From: VSJD01 sp964617825
GTDB lineage: Bacteria; Verrucomicrobiota; Kiritimatiellia; JAAZAB01
Assembly: GCA_964617825.1 (NCBI GenBank)
Contig: CAZTWL010000023.1
Coordinates: forward strand, 1 to 64,000
DNA: 64,000 nt
Reading direction: 5' to 3'
A program made the position numbers and the translations under genes. The notes beneath the pieces are model-generated. The model worked only from the letters and a program-made list of their open reading frames with translations. It was not told the DNA's origin and made no database searches. The first letter of the stretch is position 1. Every line of letters starts with the position of its first letter. Below, one piece after another: positions 33,769-43,580 of this stretch.

Positions 33769-36345
33769 TTATTTCGCGGTCTTCAGCGCGCTGCTGAACT
33801 CGTATGTCCCGGCGCCGATTATTTTGGGTTTGTAGCCGGGCAAAAACACGGTGGCCGTAGTGTTCGGCGGCGCCGTGACGGTCACGGTCAGGCGGTTGCC
33901 GTCCATTTTCCACGCGCAGGCGGCTTTGCCGTAACGCGTCAGCAGCTCGGCGCGCGCAAAAGTCAGGCCGGCGCCGGGATGAGGTTGGAAGATAATATGC
34001 TTGTAGCCGGGCTGGGCCGGATCGAGCTCGATGCCGGCCACGGTGTTGTAAAGCCACTCGCCGATCGCGCCGTAAGCATAATGATTGAACGAATTCATGG
34101 CGACGTCGCCGAAACCCTGTTCCTTGGTGTAGCTGTTCCAGCGTTCCCACATGGTCGTTGCGCCCTGCAGGACCGTGTACAACCAGGAAGGATAGGTGGT
34201 CTGGAGGAGAAGCTTATAAGCCAGATCCGTGTGGCCGAAACGGGAAAGGACCGGCGCCAGCAGGGGGGTGCCGACAAAGCCCGTTGACAAGTGCACATCG
34301 TGTTCTGCGATATCCTTGACCAAACGTTCGATGGCGTAAGCCTGCTGTTTGCCCGCGAGCAGGTCGAACCCGAGCGCCAGCAGGTAGGCGGTCTGGGTGT
34401 CGCCGGCCAGCCGGCCGTTGGGCGAGACGAATTCGCGGTTAAACGCCGCCTTGATGCGCCGGGCGAGAGCGGTGTATTTGCGCGCATCGTCCCGTCGTCC
34501 GATAATCGCGGCGGCTTGCGCCACGATCAGCGTGGTATGTGCAAAGTAGGCTGTGGCGATCAGATCGCGAGGGGTCTGGCTGCCGATTGCCAGCCAGTCG
34601 CCGAAACAGGCGTCGGTGCTGATGAGGTCCGGGCTGCGTTTCAGGCGCCATGCGACCCAGCGGGTCATCGAGGCATATTGCCGTTCCAGGATGCGTTTGT
34701 CGCCGTAACAGAGGTAAATGGTCCAAGGACAGATCACACCGGCATCCGCCCAAGCGGCGGCGCCGAATTCCTTGCCATGCAAAATATCCGGTGTGACGTG
34801 CGTAAAGGCGCCATCGGGAGTCTGGGCATCCGCCAGATCCAGGCACCACTTGGTGAAGAATGCCGCCACGTCGCGGTTGAAACAGGCGGTGCGCGCGAAG
34901 ACCTGGGCGTCGCCGGTCCAGCCCAAACGCTCGTCGCGCTGGGGGCAGTCGGTGGGGACATCCAGGAAGTTTCCTTTCTGGCCCCAGAGAATATTCTTTT
35001 GCAGCCGGTTGACCAGCGGGGCGGAGCATTCGAATGTGCCCGTGGCCGGGATATCGGAGTGCAGGACAATGCCGGTCACGTCGGCCGGCGCCGGTTTGGC
35101 GACCAGCCCGGTCAGTTCGACATAGCGGAAGCCGTGAAAGGTGAAACGCGGCTCATAAATTTCCTCGCCACCGCCTTTGCAAATATAATGGTCGGTGCAT
35201 TGGGCTTTGCGCAAGTTGGCGGTGTAGAGCGTGCCGTCCGCATGGAGCATCTCGGCGTAGCGGATCGTCACTTGCCGGCCCGCCGGCGCGCGGACTTTGA
35301 TCCGCGCCCAGCCTACCATGTTCTGGCCCAGGTCGAAGACGTGAACGCCGAACCGCGGCTCGGTCTGGACCTGCACGGGGATTTCCTCCTGCAGGCGCAC
35401 CGGCCTTGACCGGCAGCCTGTCAGGTCTGCTTTGGGCGGGGCAAAGAGCGTGGCCGGCTGCCAGGCGGTGTCGTTGAATCCCGGCGCGGACCAGCCCGCC
35501 ATTTCGCGGCGCGCATCGTAGGTTTCACCGTTGTAAATGTCCGATTTCAGCAAAGGGCCGAACGCCGTTTTCCATTCCGGCCCGCCAGCGACGATCGCCC
35601 TGGTTCCGTCGGCGTATTCAATTTCCAGTTGAAAGAGCAGGGATAACTGGTTGCCATATACTCCGTGGCTCTTGCCCCAGCCCAGAAAACCGGCATACCA
35701 GCCGTCGCCCAGGATGGCGCCGGCGACATTGGTCCCGGTCTGCAGTTGATTGGTGACGTCGTAGGCCAGGTATTGGATGCGCTTGGCATAGTCGGTCCAG
35801 CCCGGGGTAAAATAATCCTGCCCGACGCGCCGGCCATTGAGGTAAATCTCGAACAGGCCGCGGGCTGAAACGAAGAGACGGGCCTGGGCAACGCTTCGAT
35901 CCAGCTCGAATTGCCGGCGCAGGAAGGGGCACGGTTGGCTTGTTTCCTTGTCGGCCAAGGGGAGGCCGATCCATTGCGCCTTCCAGTCCGCGGGTTGGAG
36001 CAGGCCGATTTCGAAAGCGGCCGTTGTGCTCCAGGAGGATGCGGCGCCCTGGCGGTCCCAGACGCGGACGCGCCAGAGAACGCGCTGGCGCGATTTGAGT
36101 TTGCGCCCGTTCCAGACGATATCCAAACATTGATCGCCGGCTACCTTGCCGCTGTCCCACAAATCCGGTTTCCGGTCCAGCAGATCCGGTCGGCTGGCGG
36201 CGACAATCTGGTATGCAGTTTGGCGCGCTCCGGGCCGGGGATCGTCGATTTGCCAGGAAAGCCGCGGGCGGGTTTCATCGAGGCCCATCGGGTTTTCCAG
36301 ATGTTCGCAACGCAACGATTGGGCGCTATGCAAGATGTTGGTCAT
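33769..36345 (-). CDS. Alpha-L-rhamnosidase (GH78)
   Basis: An 858-residue GH78 enzyme releasing terminal L-rhamnose. GAAGGAAGG sits six bases before ATG 36345. The N-terminal beta-sandwich domains open with LRCEHLENPMGLDETRPRLSW, and a middle domain has VSARGLFEIYLNGRRVGQDYFTPGWTDYAKR. The (alpha/alpha)6 barrel carries the catalytic block DVPTDCPQRDERLGWTGDAQ, with the acid/base residues of the family in it, and the C-terminal half has NSFNHYAYGAIGEWLYNTVAGI, which precedes the base in relatives. No signal peptide is visible, so it probably acts on imported oligosaccharides. The released rhamnose could be handled by RhaM at 6789. Regulation may involve the neighbouring convergent AraC gene. 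Confidence 0.94.
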   Translation of the reverse strand: MTNILHSAQSLRCEHLENPMGLDETRPRLSWQIDDPRPGARQTAYQIVAASRPDLLDRKPDLWDSGKVAGDQCLDIVWNGRKLKSRQRVLWRVRVWDRQGAASSWSTTAAFEIGLLQPADWKAQWIGLPLADKETSQPCPFLRRQFELDRSVAQARLFVSARGLFEIYLNGRRVGQDYFTPGWTDYAKRIQYLAYDVTNQLQTGTNVAGAILGDGWYAGFLGWGKSHGVYGNQLSLLFQLEIEYADGTRAIVAGGPEWKTAFGPLLKSDIYNGETYDARREMAGWSAPGFNDTAWQPATLFAPPKADLTGCRSRPVRLQEEIPVQVQTEPRFGVHVFDLGQNMVGWARIKVRAPAGRQVTIRYAEMLHADGTLYTANLRKAQCTDHYICKGGGEEIYEPRFTFHGFRYVELTGLVAKPAPADVTGIVLHSDIPATGTFECSAPLVNRLQKNILWGQKGNFLDVPTDCPQRDERLGWTGDAQVFARTACFNRDVAAFFTKWCLDLADAQTPDGAFTHVTPDILHGKEFGAAAWADAGVICPWTIYLCYGDKRILERQYASMTRWVAWRLKRSPDLISTDACFGDWLAIGSQTPRDLIATAYFAHTTLIVAQAAAIIGRRDDARKYTALARRIKAAFNREFVSPNGRLAGDTQTAYLLALGFDLLAGKQQAYAIERLVKDIAEHDVHLSTGFVGTPLLAPVLSRFGHTDLAYKLLLQTTYPSWLYTVLQGATTMWERWNSYTKEQGFGDVAMNSFNHYAYGAIGEWLYNTVAGIELDPAQPGYKHIIFQPHPGAGLTFARAELLTRYGKAACAWKMDGNRLTVTVTAPPNTTATVFLPGYKPKIIGAGTYEFSSALKTAK

Positions 36346-36425
36346 GGCTTGCCTTCCTTCTACTTTCAGGCTGCCCGCGGGCGGCCATCGGGATTGATTC
36401 TCGAAATCGTTCGGAGTGAAAATAC

Positions 36426-37922
36426 TTATGCGTTGGCCAGGAGCCGGTTAATGGCTGCCGCGGCGCGGCGTCCTTCGCCCATTGCCAGGATGACCGTGGC
36501 CGCACCGAGCACAATATCACCCCCGGCAAAGACGCGATCCAAAGATGTCTTGCCTTCCGCATTCACTATGATGTGGCCCCATTTATCCGTTTCCAGGCCG
36601 GTCGTGGTTTGCTTGATCAGGGGATTGGATTCGTTGCCGATAGCCACGATTACCGTGTCGACCGGCATGATAAATTCGCTGCCTTTGATTTCCACCGGCC
36701 GGCGCCGGCCCGAGGCGTCCGGTTCGCCGAGTTGGTATTTCAGGCACTCCATGCCGGTGACGCAGCCTTGCTCGTTGCCCAGGATGCGCTTGGCGTTCTG
36801 GAGCATGTGGAACTCGACGCCCTCTTCCTTGGCGTGGGCCACTTCCTCGACCCGGGCAGGCATTTCCACTTCCGTGCGGCGATAAACCAGGTGCACTTCT
36901 TCCGCGCCCAGGCGCAGCGCCATGCGCGCCGAATCCATGGCCACGTTGCCGCCGCCGAGGACGGCCACTTTGTGCGAACGGAAAATCGGAGTATGGGCGC
37001 GGCCGAAATCGTAGGCCCGCATCAGGTTGGCGCGGGTCAGATATTCGTTGGCCGAGAATACGCCCACCAGGTTTTCGCCCTCGATGTTCATGAATTTCGG
37101 CAGGCCGGCGCCGGTGCCGATGAAAATGGCGTCGAACCCGTCCTTGTCCAGCAAAGCCTGGAGCGAACGTGTGCGCCCGACCACAAAATTGGTGACCAGC
37201 TTGACGCCCATGGCCATGAGCGTGTCGATTTCCTTCTGGACGATGACCTTGGGCAGGCGGAACTCGGGGATGCCGTACACCATGACGCCGCCGGGCTTGT
37301 GAAAAGCCTCGAACAGCGTGACGGCATGACCTTCGCGCCGCACGTCGGCGGCCACAGTGATGCCGGCGGGCCCGCTCCCGATCACGGCCACTTTCTTGCC
37401 GGTGGCGGGCTTGACCGGCGGGATATCCGCGGCGCCCTGGGAGCGTTCCCAGTCGGCGGCGAAGCGCTCCAGGCGTCCGATCGACACGGCCTGGCCGACG
37501 TCCTTGAGCGTGCGGCCCACCGTGCAGGGCGCCTGGCATTGCACTTCCTGGGGACATACGCGGCCGCAGACCGAGGGGAGCAGGCTGTTGCGCTTGATGA
37601 TGTCGATCGCCTCCTTGACCCGGCCCTCGGCCAGGGCATGCACGAAAGCGGGAATATCGATCCGCACCGGACAGCCGGCGACACAGGGCGCGTTTTTGCA
37701 TTGCAGACAGCGTAGGGCCTCCAGGCGCGCCTGCTCCGGAGAATAGCCGCAGGCCACTTCTTCGATGTTGCTGCGGCGCACAGCGGGATCCTGCGCCGGC
37801 ATAGCCTGCACGGGAATCTTCAGGCGGTCCCTGGGCTTGAGCGGTTCGGTCCGTGCGGCGATGGCCTTCAGGCATTGCGCGGCTTCGGCGGCCAGCGTTT
37901 CCTTGGTCGGATGCGCGTTCAA
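36426..37922 (-). CDS. nfnB: NfnB/GltD-type NADPH-dependent flavoprotein, large subunit
   Basis: A 498-residue flavoprotein like the glutamate-synthase small subunit or NfnB. The start is TTG 37922, whose TTGA overlaps the TGA of nfnA. AAAGGA lies seven bases upstream, so translation is coupled. The N-terminal part has two cysteine clusters (CLQCKNAPCVAGCP, then CGRVCPQEVQCQAPC) for iron-sulfur centres. The FAD-binding site is KKVAVIGSGPAGITVAADV and the second dinucleotide site KVAVLGGGNVAMDSARMAL, followed by the C-terminal FAGGDIVLGAATVI. With nfnA it would form the electron-bifurcating NADH-dependent ferredoxin:NADP+ oxidoreductase. Without gltB nearby, Nfn is favoured over glutamate synthase. 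Confidence 0.9.
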   Translation of the reverse strand: MNAHPTKETLAAEAAQCLKAIAARTEPLKPRDRLKIPVQAMPAQDPAVRRSNIEEVACGYSPEQARLEALRCLQCKNAPCVAGCPVRIDIPAFVHALAEGRVKEAIDIIKRNSLLPSVCGRVCPQEVQCQAPCTVGRTLKDVGQAVSIGRLERFAADWERSQGAADIPPVKPATGKKVAVIGSGPAGITVAADVRREGHAVTLFEAFHKPGGVMVYGIPEFRLPKVIVQKEIDTLMAMGVKLVTNFVVGRTRSLQALLDKDGFDAIFIGTGAGLPKFMNIEGENLVGVFSANEYLTRANLMRAYDFGRAHTPIFRSHKVAVLGGGNVAMDSARMALRLGAEEVHLVYRRTEVEMPARVEEVAHAKEEGVEFHMLQNAKRILGNEQGCVTGMECLKYQLGEPDASGRRRPVEIKGSEFIMPVDTVIVAIGNESNPLIKQTTTGLETDKWGHIIVNAEGKTSLDRVFAGGDIVLGAATVILAMGEGRRAAAAINRLLANA

Positions 37923-38779
37923 GCGTGGGTTCCTTTCCGTTTCGCGATTTCCGCATCCAGCCGGCATTGCGCGTGGGATTCCTCTTCCTGCTTCTTATAA
38001 GAGCGCAGGCGCTTCATCATGTTGTCGAAATCCACCTGATGGCCGTCGAATTCCGGCCCGTCCACGCAGACGAAGCGCGTCTGTCCGCCGACGGTTACCC
38101 GGCATCCGCCGCACATCCCGGTGCCATCCACCATAATCGTGTTGAGCGACACGACTGTGGCAACGCCGAATGGACGGGTGGTCTCCGCGCAGAATTTCAT
38201 CATGATGGGCGGGCCGATGGCTACAGCCAGATCCGGCTTTGGCGTACGCTCGCACAGTTCTTTGAGGGGTGCGGTGACGAGCGCCTTGCGCCCGGCGGAG
38301 CCGTCATCCGTGCAGACGATCAGGTCATCGGCCAGGGCGCGCATGCGGTCCTCGAGGATCAGCAGGTTTTTGGTGCGCGCGCCCATGATGACAATCACTT
38401 TGTTGCCGGCGCGCCGCATGCCCTGGACAATGGGGTAAAGCGGCGCCACGCCAATTCCGCCGCCGATGCAGATGACCGAGCCGAATTTTTCGATATGGGT
38501 CGGGCGCCCGAGCGGGCCGACCAGATTTTGCACAACTTCGCCCTCCTTAAGGGCGGCCAGGCGATGGGTGGTCAGACCGACCACCTGAAAAATGATGGTG
38601 ATCGAGCCTTCCTCGGTGTCGGCATCGGCGATGGTCAGCGGGATGCGCTCGCCATAGTTGGTGTCCAGCTGGATGATTACGAATTGGCCGGGTTTGCGTT
38701 CTTCGGCGATCAGCGGCGCGGACAGCCGCATGAGCACGACGTCGCCGGAAAGCTGTTCGCGGTGCAAAATCTTATGCAT
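37919..38779 (-). CDS. nfnA: NfnA-type ferredoxin/NAD-linked flavoprotein, small subunit
   Basis: A 286-residue protein of the ferredoxin reductase fold related to PyrK and NfnA. The FAD domain has RIPLTIADAD and GLTTHRLAALKEGE. The NAD domain has GGGIGVAPLYPIVQGM. The 2Fe-2S cluster is in GTGMCGGCRVTVGGQTRFVCVDGPEFDGHQVDF. It ends in TGA overlapping the TTG start of nfnB by four bases. Together the subunits exchange electrons between NADH, NADPH and ferredoxin, which suits a fermentative anaerobe. A sulfide dehydrogenase (SudAB) annotation is possible for the same architecture. Confidence 0.9.
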   Translation of the reverse strand: MHKILHREQLSGDVVLMRLSAPLIAEERKPGQFVIIQLDTNYGERIPLTIADADTEEGSITIIFQVVGLTTHRLAALKEGEVVQNLVGPLGRPTHIEKFGSVICIGGGIGVAPLYPIVQGMRRAGNKVIVIMGARTKNLLILEDRMRALADDLIVCTDDGSAGRKALVTAPLKELCERTPKPDLAVAIGPPIMMKFCAETTRPFGVATVVSLNTIMVDGTGMCGGCRVTVGGQTRFVCVDGPEFDGHQVDFDNMMKRLRSYKKQEEESHAQCRLDAEIAKRKGTHA

Positions 38780-38921
38780 GCCATGATTCCCAGGTTATCG
38801 AAAAATTGACGGACGATGCATCTAATTATACCGGGGGGCGCTTGTCAATAGCAAAGCGGGATGGCAACGGGGGAACGCGAAGCGATGGCAATGCTGGAGC
38901 GCGGAGGCGACCGGGACAATG

Positions 38922-40298
38922 CTATCGCGCGCCGGCGCAGAAGAAAACAAAGGTTTGGAGGATGAAAATCGGGATGAGAATCACGCCGGACCAGAGCATA
39001 TAGCCGCCAAAGGACGGCATTTTGACGCGGGCATGTTCGGCGATGGATTTCACCATGAAATTTGGGCCGTTCCCGATATAGGTGAGCGCGCCGAAGAAAA
39101 CCGCGCCGCAGGAGACGGCGGCCAGCAAGGCCGGAAAACTTTCGGCCAGCATGCCCAGATGCGTGGCGGAGATCTGGTTCTGACTGGCGGCCAGGGTGGC
39201 ATAGACAAGATAAGTGGGCGCATTATCCAGAAAGCCGCTCAGGACCCCGCTCATCCAGAAAAAATGCCAGGGCGCATGCAGGGATAATGCCGCGCTTTTG
39301 GCCTCCAAAAGCGCCAGAGCCGGAAGCATGGCGCCAAAGATGCCGAAAAACAAGATGGCCACCTCCTTGATCGGCGCGAAAACAAACTCGTTTTCGCGGT
39401 GAATGCTTGCGGGTGTCCGGCGATACGACCAGAGCGTCAGGAGGCCCATACAGGCGATCTGGAAAATCTTGGAGCCGGTTTCGGCAAACAGCTCGGTACC
39501 GTACCGACCCAGCAACGGATGGATAAAATAACCCGAGGCGAGGATCGTGGCCATGATTCCTGCCAGGAACAGGATGTTGATTCCACCCTGGATATGGATT
39601 TTTTTGGCGGCATTCCTGATATCGTCAAGCAGGGTTTCCCGCAGGTGCGCTTCGCGCGAACGGAAACGCCAGGCATCCAGCAGATAGAAAAGCGCAAGGA
39701 TGAATCCGTTGGTCAGGAGCCACTGGGGCCACAAGCGCAACGTCCAGTCGAAGGGGACGCCGCGGAGAAATCCCAGGTAGAGCGGCGGATCGCCCAGGGG
39801 CGTCAGAAGGCCGCCGCAGTTGCCGACAATGAAAATGAAGAAAATAATTACATGGGTTTTGTGCACGCGCCGGCGGTTGGCCCGGAGCAGCGGGCGAATC
39901 AGGACCATGCTGGCGCCGGTTGTGCCCAGGATGCTGGCCAGTACCGCGCCGATGGCCAGGAACAGCGTGTTGATATGGGGCAGGCCGGCAAATGCCCCGC
40001 TGATATGAATTCCGCCGGCAATGACGAACAAAGCCGTCAACATGGCGATGAACGCGGCGTATTCCAGGTAGGTTATTCCGATTTGGCCTGCATCGCCGGT
40101 TGGAATCAGGTAGAGGAGTATGCCGCCGGCTGCACAAACCGCGGCGACTTTCAATTTGTTGCTATTCTTTTCCCACCAGTGGGCCATGGAGGAGACCAGC
40201 GGCAGGACGGCAATCAACAGCAATAGTCCGGCAAACGGAAGCGTGTTCAACAGGGACACGATCGGACTTAAATGCTGCCAGTAATCGGGTGATGTCAT
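38922..40298 (-). CDS. Sodium:proton antiporter-like membrane protein (NhaD/CitMHS type)
   Basis: A 458-residue integral membrane protein with about 11-12 hydrophobic helices from residue ~20 to the C-terminus. Ion-transporter superfamily motifs include GGIHISGAF, ILGTTGASMVLIRPLL, the pore-type NCGGLLTPLGDPPLYLGFL, SGFLDNAPTYLVY near residue 370, and YIGNGPNFMV. The 'GDPP' and 'DNAPT' motifs are characteristic of the NhaD/ArsB-like branch. ATG 40298 is chosen; an upstream TTG is in frame. It would exchange Na+ and H+ or a similar pair at the inner membrane. It lies in tandem after ppdK, separated by the ppdK terminator, and before nfnAB. Confidence 0.85.
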   Translation of the reverse strand: MTSPDYWQHLSPIVSLLNTLPFAGLLLLIAVLPLVSSMAHWWEKNSNKLKVAAVCAAGGILLYLIPTGDAGQIGITYLEYAAFIAMLTALFVIAGGIHISGAFAGLPHINTLFLAIGAVLASILGTTGASMVLIRPLLRANRRRVHKTHVIIFFIFIVGNCGGLLTPLGDPPLYLGFLRGVPFDWTLRLWPQWLLTNGFILALFYLLDAWRFRSREAHLRETLLDDIRNAAKKIHIQGGINILFLAGIMATILASGYFIHPLLGRYGTELFAETGSKIFQIACMGLLTLWSYRRTPASIHRENEFVFAPIKEVAILFFGIFGAMLPALALLEAKSAALSLHAPWHFFWMSGVLSGFLDNAPTYLVYATLAASQNQISATHLGMLAESFPALLAAVSCGAVFFGALTYIGNGPNFMVKSIAEHARVKMPSFGGYMLWSGVILIPIFILQTFVFFCAGAR

Positions 40299-40425
40299 AA
40301 AAATTTGCGCCAAGCTTTACAAATCGCCGACATCTTACCAAGCCGGCCGGAGTTCAAAACAAAAAAAAGCGATTATTTTGGCCGTTCATTTTGCGGCATG
40401 CGGACTTTGCCCGCGGGTGCGCGTC

Positions 40426-40470
40426 AAAAAAAACGGCGCGCCGGATCCTGCAACAGGACCGGCGCGCCGT
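40426..40470 (-). terminator. Intrinsic terminator of ppdK
   Basis: On the minus strand a GC-rich hairpin (stem arms ACGGCGCGCCGG and its complement, 40470-40433, loop region ~10 bases) is followed by eight T (40433-40426). It starts about 20 bases after the ppdK stop codon. Confidence 0.9.
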
Positions 40471-40488
40471 TTGTCGGCTTGATCGAGC

Positions 40489-43248
40489 TTATTTCTTGCG
40501 CTTGGCGTTGATGGCCGCTTGGGCCGCCGCCAGCCGCGCAATCGGCACGCGGAACGGGCTGCAACTCACGTAGGTCAGTCCCGTCTTGAAGCAGAACTCG
40601 ACCGAAGCCGGGTCGCCGCCCTGTTCGCCGCAAATGCCGATTTTCATGTCCTTGCGCGTCTTGCGCCCTTTCTGCACGGCCATCTGCACCAATTGCCCGA
40701 TGCCTTCCTGGTCAATCGTTTGGAAGGGATCGGCCGCCAGGATCTTTTTCCCGATGTAATCCTGCATGAACCCGCCGATGTCGTCACGGCTGAACCCGAA
40801 GCCCATCTGGGTCAGGTCGTTCGTGCCGAAAGAGAAGAACTCGGCTTCCTCGGCCATCTTGTCGGCCAAAAGGCAGGCGCGCGGGATTTCGATCATTGTG
40901 CCGTAGGAGTGGGGGATGCTGTTGATGTTCATCGTGCCCAGCACCTCGTCATAGATCTTCAGGCAGAGCGATTTCTGGTCGCGCAGTTCGCGCACGTCGC
41001 AGGTTACCGGTATCATGATTTCCGGCTTGCACTTCTTGCCGGCCTTGAGGAGCTCCGCGGCAGTTTCGAAGATGGCGCGCACTTGCATTTCGGTCACTTC
41101 CGGATAGGTGATACCCAGGCGCACCCCACGGTGCCCCATCATCGGGTTGGACTCGTGCAACTGATCGCCGCGCTTCTGGATTTCATCCACCGTGATGCCC
41201 AGGCTGTTGGCCAGTTCGCGCTGTTTTTCCTCGCCCTGCGGCACGAATTCGTGCAGGGGCGGATCGAGCAGGCGGATGGTGACCGGCAGTCCTTCCATGG
41301 CTTCCAGCGTGTCCTTGATTGAGGCCTTCACGAACGGGAACAACTCCGCGAGCGCTTTCCGGCGTTCGTCGACCGTCTTGCTCAGAATCATCTTGCGCAG
41401 GAGGAAGAGCGGCTGATCGCTGCCCTTGCCGTAGAACATATGCTCGGTGCGGAAGAGCCCGATGCCTTCGGCCCCGAAGGCGCGGGCGACCCGGGCATCG
41501 GCCGGCGTGTCGGCGTTGGCGCGCACGCCCAGTGTCCGGAACTTGTCCACGAGCTTCATGAAGTGCTGGAAACGCGGATTTTCCGAGGCGTCGATCATGG
41601 CCAGCTGGCCGGCATAGACATAGCCCCGGCTCCCATTCAACGTGGCCCAATCGCCTTCCTTGAATGTCTGACCGGCGACGGTCATGGTTTTGGCGTCCAC
41701 GTCAACGTGCACAGCCGCGGCGCCGACGATGCAGCACTTGCCCCAGCCGCGCGCCACGAGCGCCGCGTGACTGGTCATGCCGCCCCGCGCCGTCAGAATG
41801 CCAGCGGCGGCCTGCATGCCTTCCACGTCTTCCGGATTCGTTTCCTCGCGAACGAGGATGACTTTCTTTCCGGCTTTCAGCCATTCCACGGCGGCCGACG
41901 CCGTGAACACGATCTGACCGACGGCGCCGCCCGGACCGGCCGGCAGGCCTTTGGCCAGCACCTGGGCGGATTTCTCCGCGGCGGGGCTGACGATCGGATG
42001 CAGCAGTTCGTCCAATTGGGCGGGCGAAACCCGCAGGACGGCTTCCGATTCGGGGATCAATTTCTCGGCCACCATGTCCATGGCCATGTTCAGCGCCGCC
42101 GTGCCCGTGCGTTTGCCCACGCGGCATTGCAGCATGTAGAGTTTGCCGTCCTGAATCGTGAACTCGATGTCCTGCATGTCGTGATAATGCTTTTCCAGTT
42201 TCTTCTGGATGGCGTCGAGTTCGCAATACAGCTTCGGCATTGCTTTTTCAAGCGAGTCCAAATGCGCGTTCTGTTCGTTCTTGGTGGCTTCGTTCAGCGG
42301 ACTGGGGGTGCGGATGCCGGCCACGACGTCCTCGCCCTGGGCGTTAATCAGCCATTCGCCGTAAAACTTATGCTCGCCGGTGGCGGGATTGCGGCTGAAG
42401 GCGACGCCGGTAGCCGAGGTGTTGCCCATGTTGCCGAAAACCATGGCCTGGACGTTGACGGCTGTGCCCCATTCGTCGGGAATACCCTCGATCCGGCGAT
42501 AAGAGATGGCGCGCTTGCCGTTCCAGCTCTTGAATACGGCGCCAATGCCGCCCCACAATTGTTCCATGGCGTCATCGGGGAACGGCTTGCCAAGCACCTG
42601 CTGGACGCGTTTCTTGAACTCTTCGGCCAGAGTCTTGAGATCTTCGGCCGTCAGGTCGGTGTCGGATTTGTAACCTTTCTGCTGCTTGACCGCGTGGAGC
42701 ATTTCGTCCAACTGCTTGCGGATGCCCTTGCCTTCGGCCGGTTCGATGCCTTCGGACTTTTCCATGACGACGTCGGAATACATCATGATCAGCCGCCGAT
42801 AGGCGTCATAAACGAACCGCTCGTTTTGCGTCTTGGCAATCAGGCCGGGGATGGTGCGCGAGCAAAGTCCCACGTTGAGGACCGTTTCCATCATGCCGGG
42901 CATGGATTTGCGCGCGCCGGAACGGCAGGAGACCAGCAGGGGATTCTGCGCGGCGCCGAACTTCATGCCCATCAGCTTTTCGGTCTTGGCCAAGGCTTCC
43001 GTGACTTCCTTTTTGAGGCTGGCGGGGAACTTCGATTTATTTTTGAAGAAATCCACGCAGCACTCGGTGCTGATGGCAAAGCCGGCGGGCACGGGCAGTC
43101 CCAGCAGGCACATTTCCGCCAGGTTGGCGCCCTTGCCGCCCAGCAGGTTTTTCATGCCGGCGTTGCCTTCGGTGTTCTTCCGTCCGGGTCCGAACAAATA
43201 CACATATTTCTTGGCTTTGATTTTCTTTGAGGGCTTTTTGGCTGGCAT
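40489..43248 (-). CDS. ppdK: Pyruvate, phosphate dikinase
   Basis: A 919-residue enzyme interconverting pyruvate, ATP and phosphate with PEP, AMP and pyrophosphate. AAGGAGA sits seven bases before ATG 43248. The N-terminal ATP-grasp region begins NLLGGKGANLAEMCLLG. The phosphohistidine segment is GGMTSHAALVARGWGKCCIVG around residue 500. The PEP/pyruvate barrel has FRTEHMFYG, IGLFRTEH and the C-terminal GTNDLTQM and ICGEQGGDPAS. Length equals bacterial PPDKs. In anaerobes it can replace pyruvate kinase in glycolysis or make PEP for gluconeogenesis. It ends in a strong terminator and is a single-gene transcript. Confidence 0.97.
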   Translation of the reverse strand: MPAKKPSKKIKAKKYVYLFGPGRKNTEGNAGMKNLLGGKGANLAEMCLLGLPVPAGFAISTECCVDFFKNKSKFPASLKKEVTEALAKTEKLMGMKFGAAQNPLLVSCRSGARKSMPGMMETVLNVGLCSRTIPGLIAKTQNERFVYDAYRRLIMMYSDVVMEKSEGIEPAEGKGIRKQLDEMLHAVKQQKGYKSDTDLTAEDLKTLAEEFKKRVQQVLGKPFPDDAMEQLWGGIGAVFKSWNGKRAISYRRIEGIPDEWGTAVNVQAMVFGNMGNTSATGVAFSRNPATGEHKFYGEWLINAQGEDVVAGIRTPSPLNEATKNEQNAHLDSLEKAMPKLYCELDAIQKKLEKHYHDMQDIEFTIQDGKLYMLQCRVGKRTGTAALNMAMDMVAEKLIPESEAVLRVSPAQLDELLHPIVSPAAEKSAQVLAKGLPAGPGGAVGQIVFTASAAVEWLKAGKKVILVREETNPEDVEGMQAAAGILTARGGMTSHAALVARGWGKCCIVGAAAVHVDVDAKTMTVAGQTFKEGDWATLNGSRGYVYAGQLAMIDASENPRFQHFMKLVDKFRTLGVRANADTPADARVARAFGAEGIGLFRTEHMFYGKGSDQPLFLLRKMILSKTVDERRKALAELFPFVKASIKDTLEAMEGLPVTIRLLDPPLHEFVPQGEEKQRELANSLGITVDEIQKRGDQLHESNPMMGHRGVRLGITYPEVTEMQVRAIFETAAELLKAGKKCKPEIMIPVTCDVRELRDQKSLCLKIYDEVLGTMNINSIPHSYGTMIEIPRACLLADKMAEEAEFFSFGTNDLTQMGFGFSRDDIGGFMQDYIGKKILAADPFQTIDQEGIGQLVQMAVQKGRKTRKDMKIGICGEQGGDPASVEFCFKTGLTYVSCSPFRVPIARLAAAQAAINAKRKK

Positions 43249-43503
43249 GGGGTTTTCTCCTTGGTTGTTTGCGTTTACGCTATTAATTTTGCGTTAAGAA
43301 ATTTTTCCGCCATCGGCGGACAAAACCGGTATTATGCTTTTTTTTGCAGCCGCACTGGCCCCACGGAACATCGGCGAAGGGCTCCATGGCGGCATTCGAT
43401 AAAGTTGTCCGTCAGCGGACGGGCTTAATTCAAGCGGCGCAGGGTGTGCCCCGGCTACACAAAGCGGGTAAGATTAGCATCTCGGATTCGGTTGTCAATG
43501 ACG
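43249..43503. other. Intergenic region upstream of ppdK
   Basis: No gene is seen here. On the minus strand it should hold the ppdK promoter and its Shine-Dalgarno site, and on the same strand it lies downstream of the prepilin terminator. A short palindrome (CCGCC..GGCGG) occurs near 43306. Small open frames have no recognisable features. Confidence 0.5.
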
Positions 43504-43546
43504 AAAAAACCGGCGTCACAATCTCTCCAAGAGGTCGTGACGCCGG
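43504..43546 (-). terminator. Intrinsic terminator of the prepilin gene
   Basis: On the minus strand CCGGCGTCAC (43546-43537) pairs with GTGACGCCGG (43519-43510), followed by six T (43509-43504). It begins ~35 bases after the prepilin stop codon. Confidence 0.88.
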
Positions 43547-43580
43547 TAAATAGAGTCTGAATCCCGCTTGCCGATACTTG

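Noticed and set aside
36426..37922. Glutamate synthase small subunit (gltD)
   Set aside because: The direct partner is an NfnA-type flavoprotein and no large glutamate synthase subunit is nearby, so an Nfn-like role is preferred.
41440..43230. Long plus-strand frame opposite ppdK
   Set aside because: PPDK homology is continuous on the minus strand; the antisense frame has repetitive Arg/His-rich text and no family likeness.
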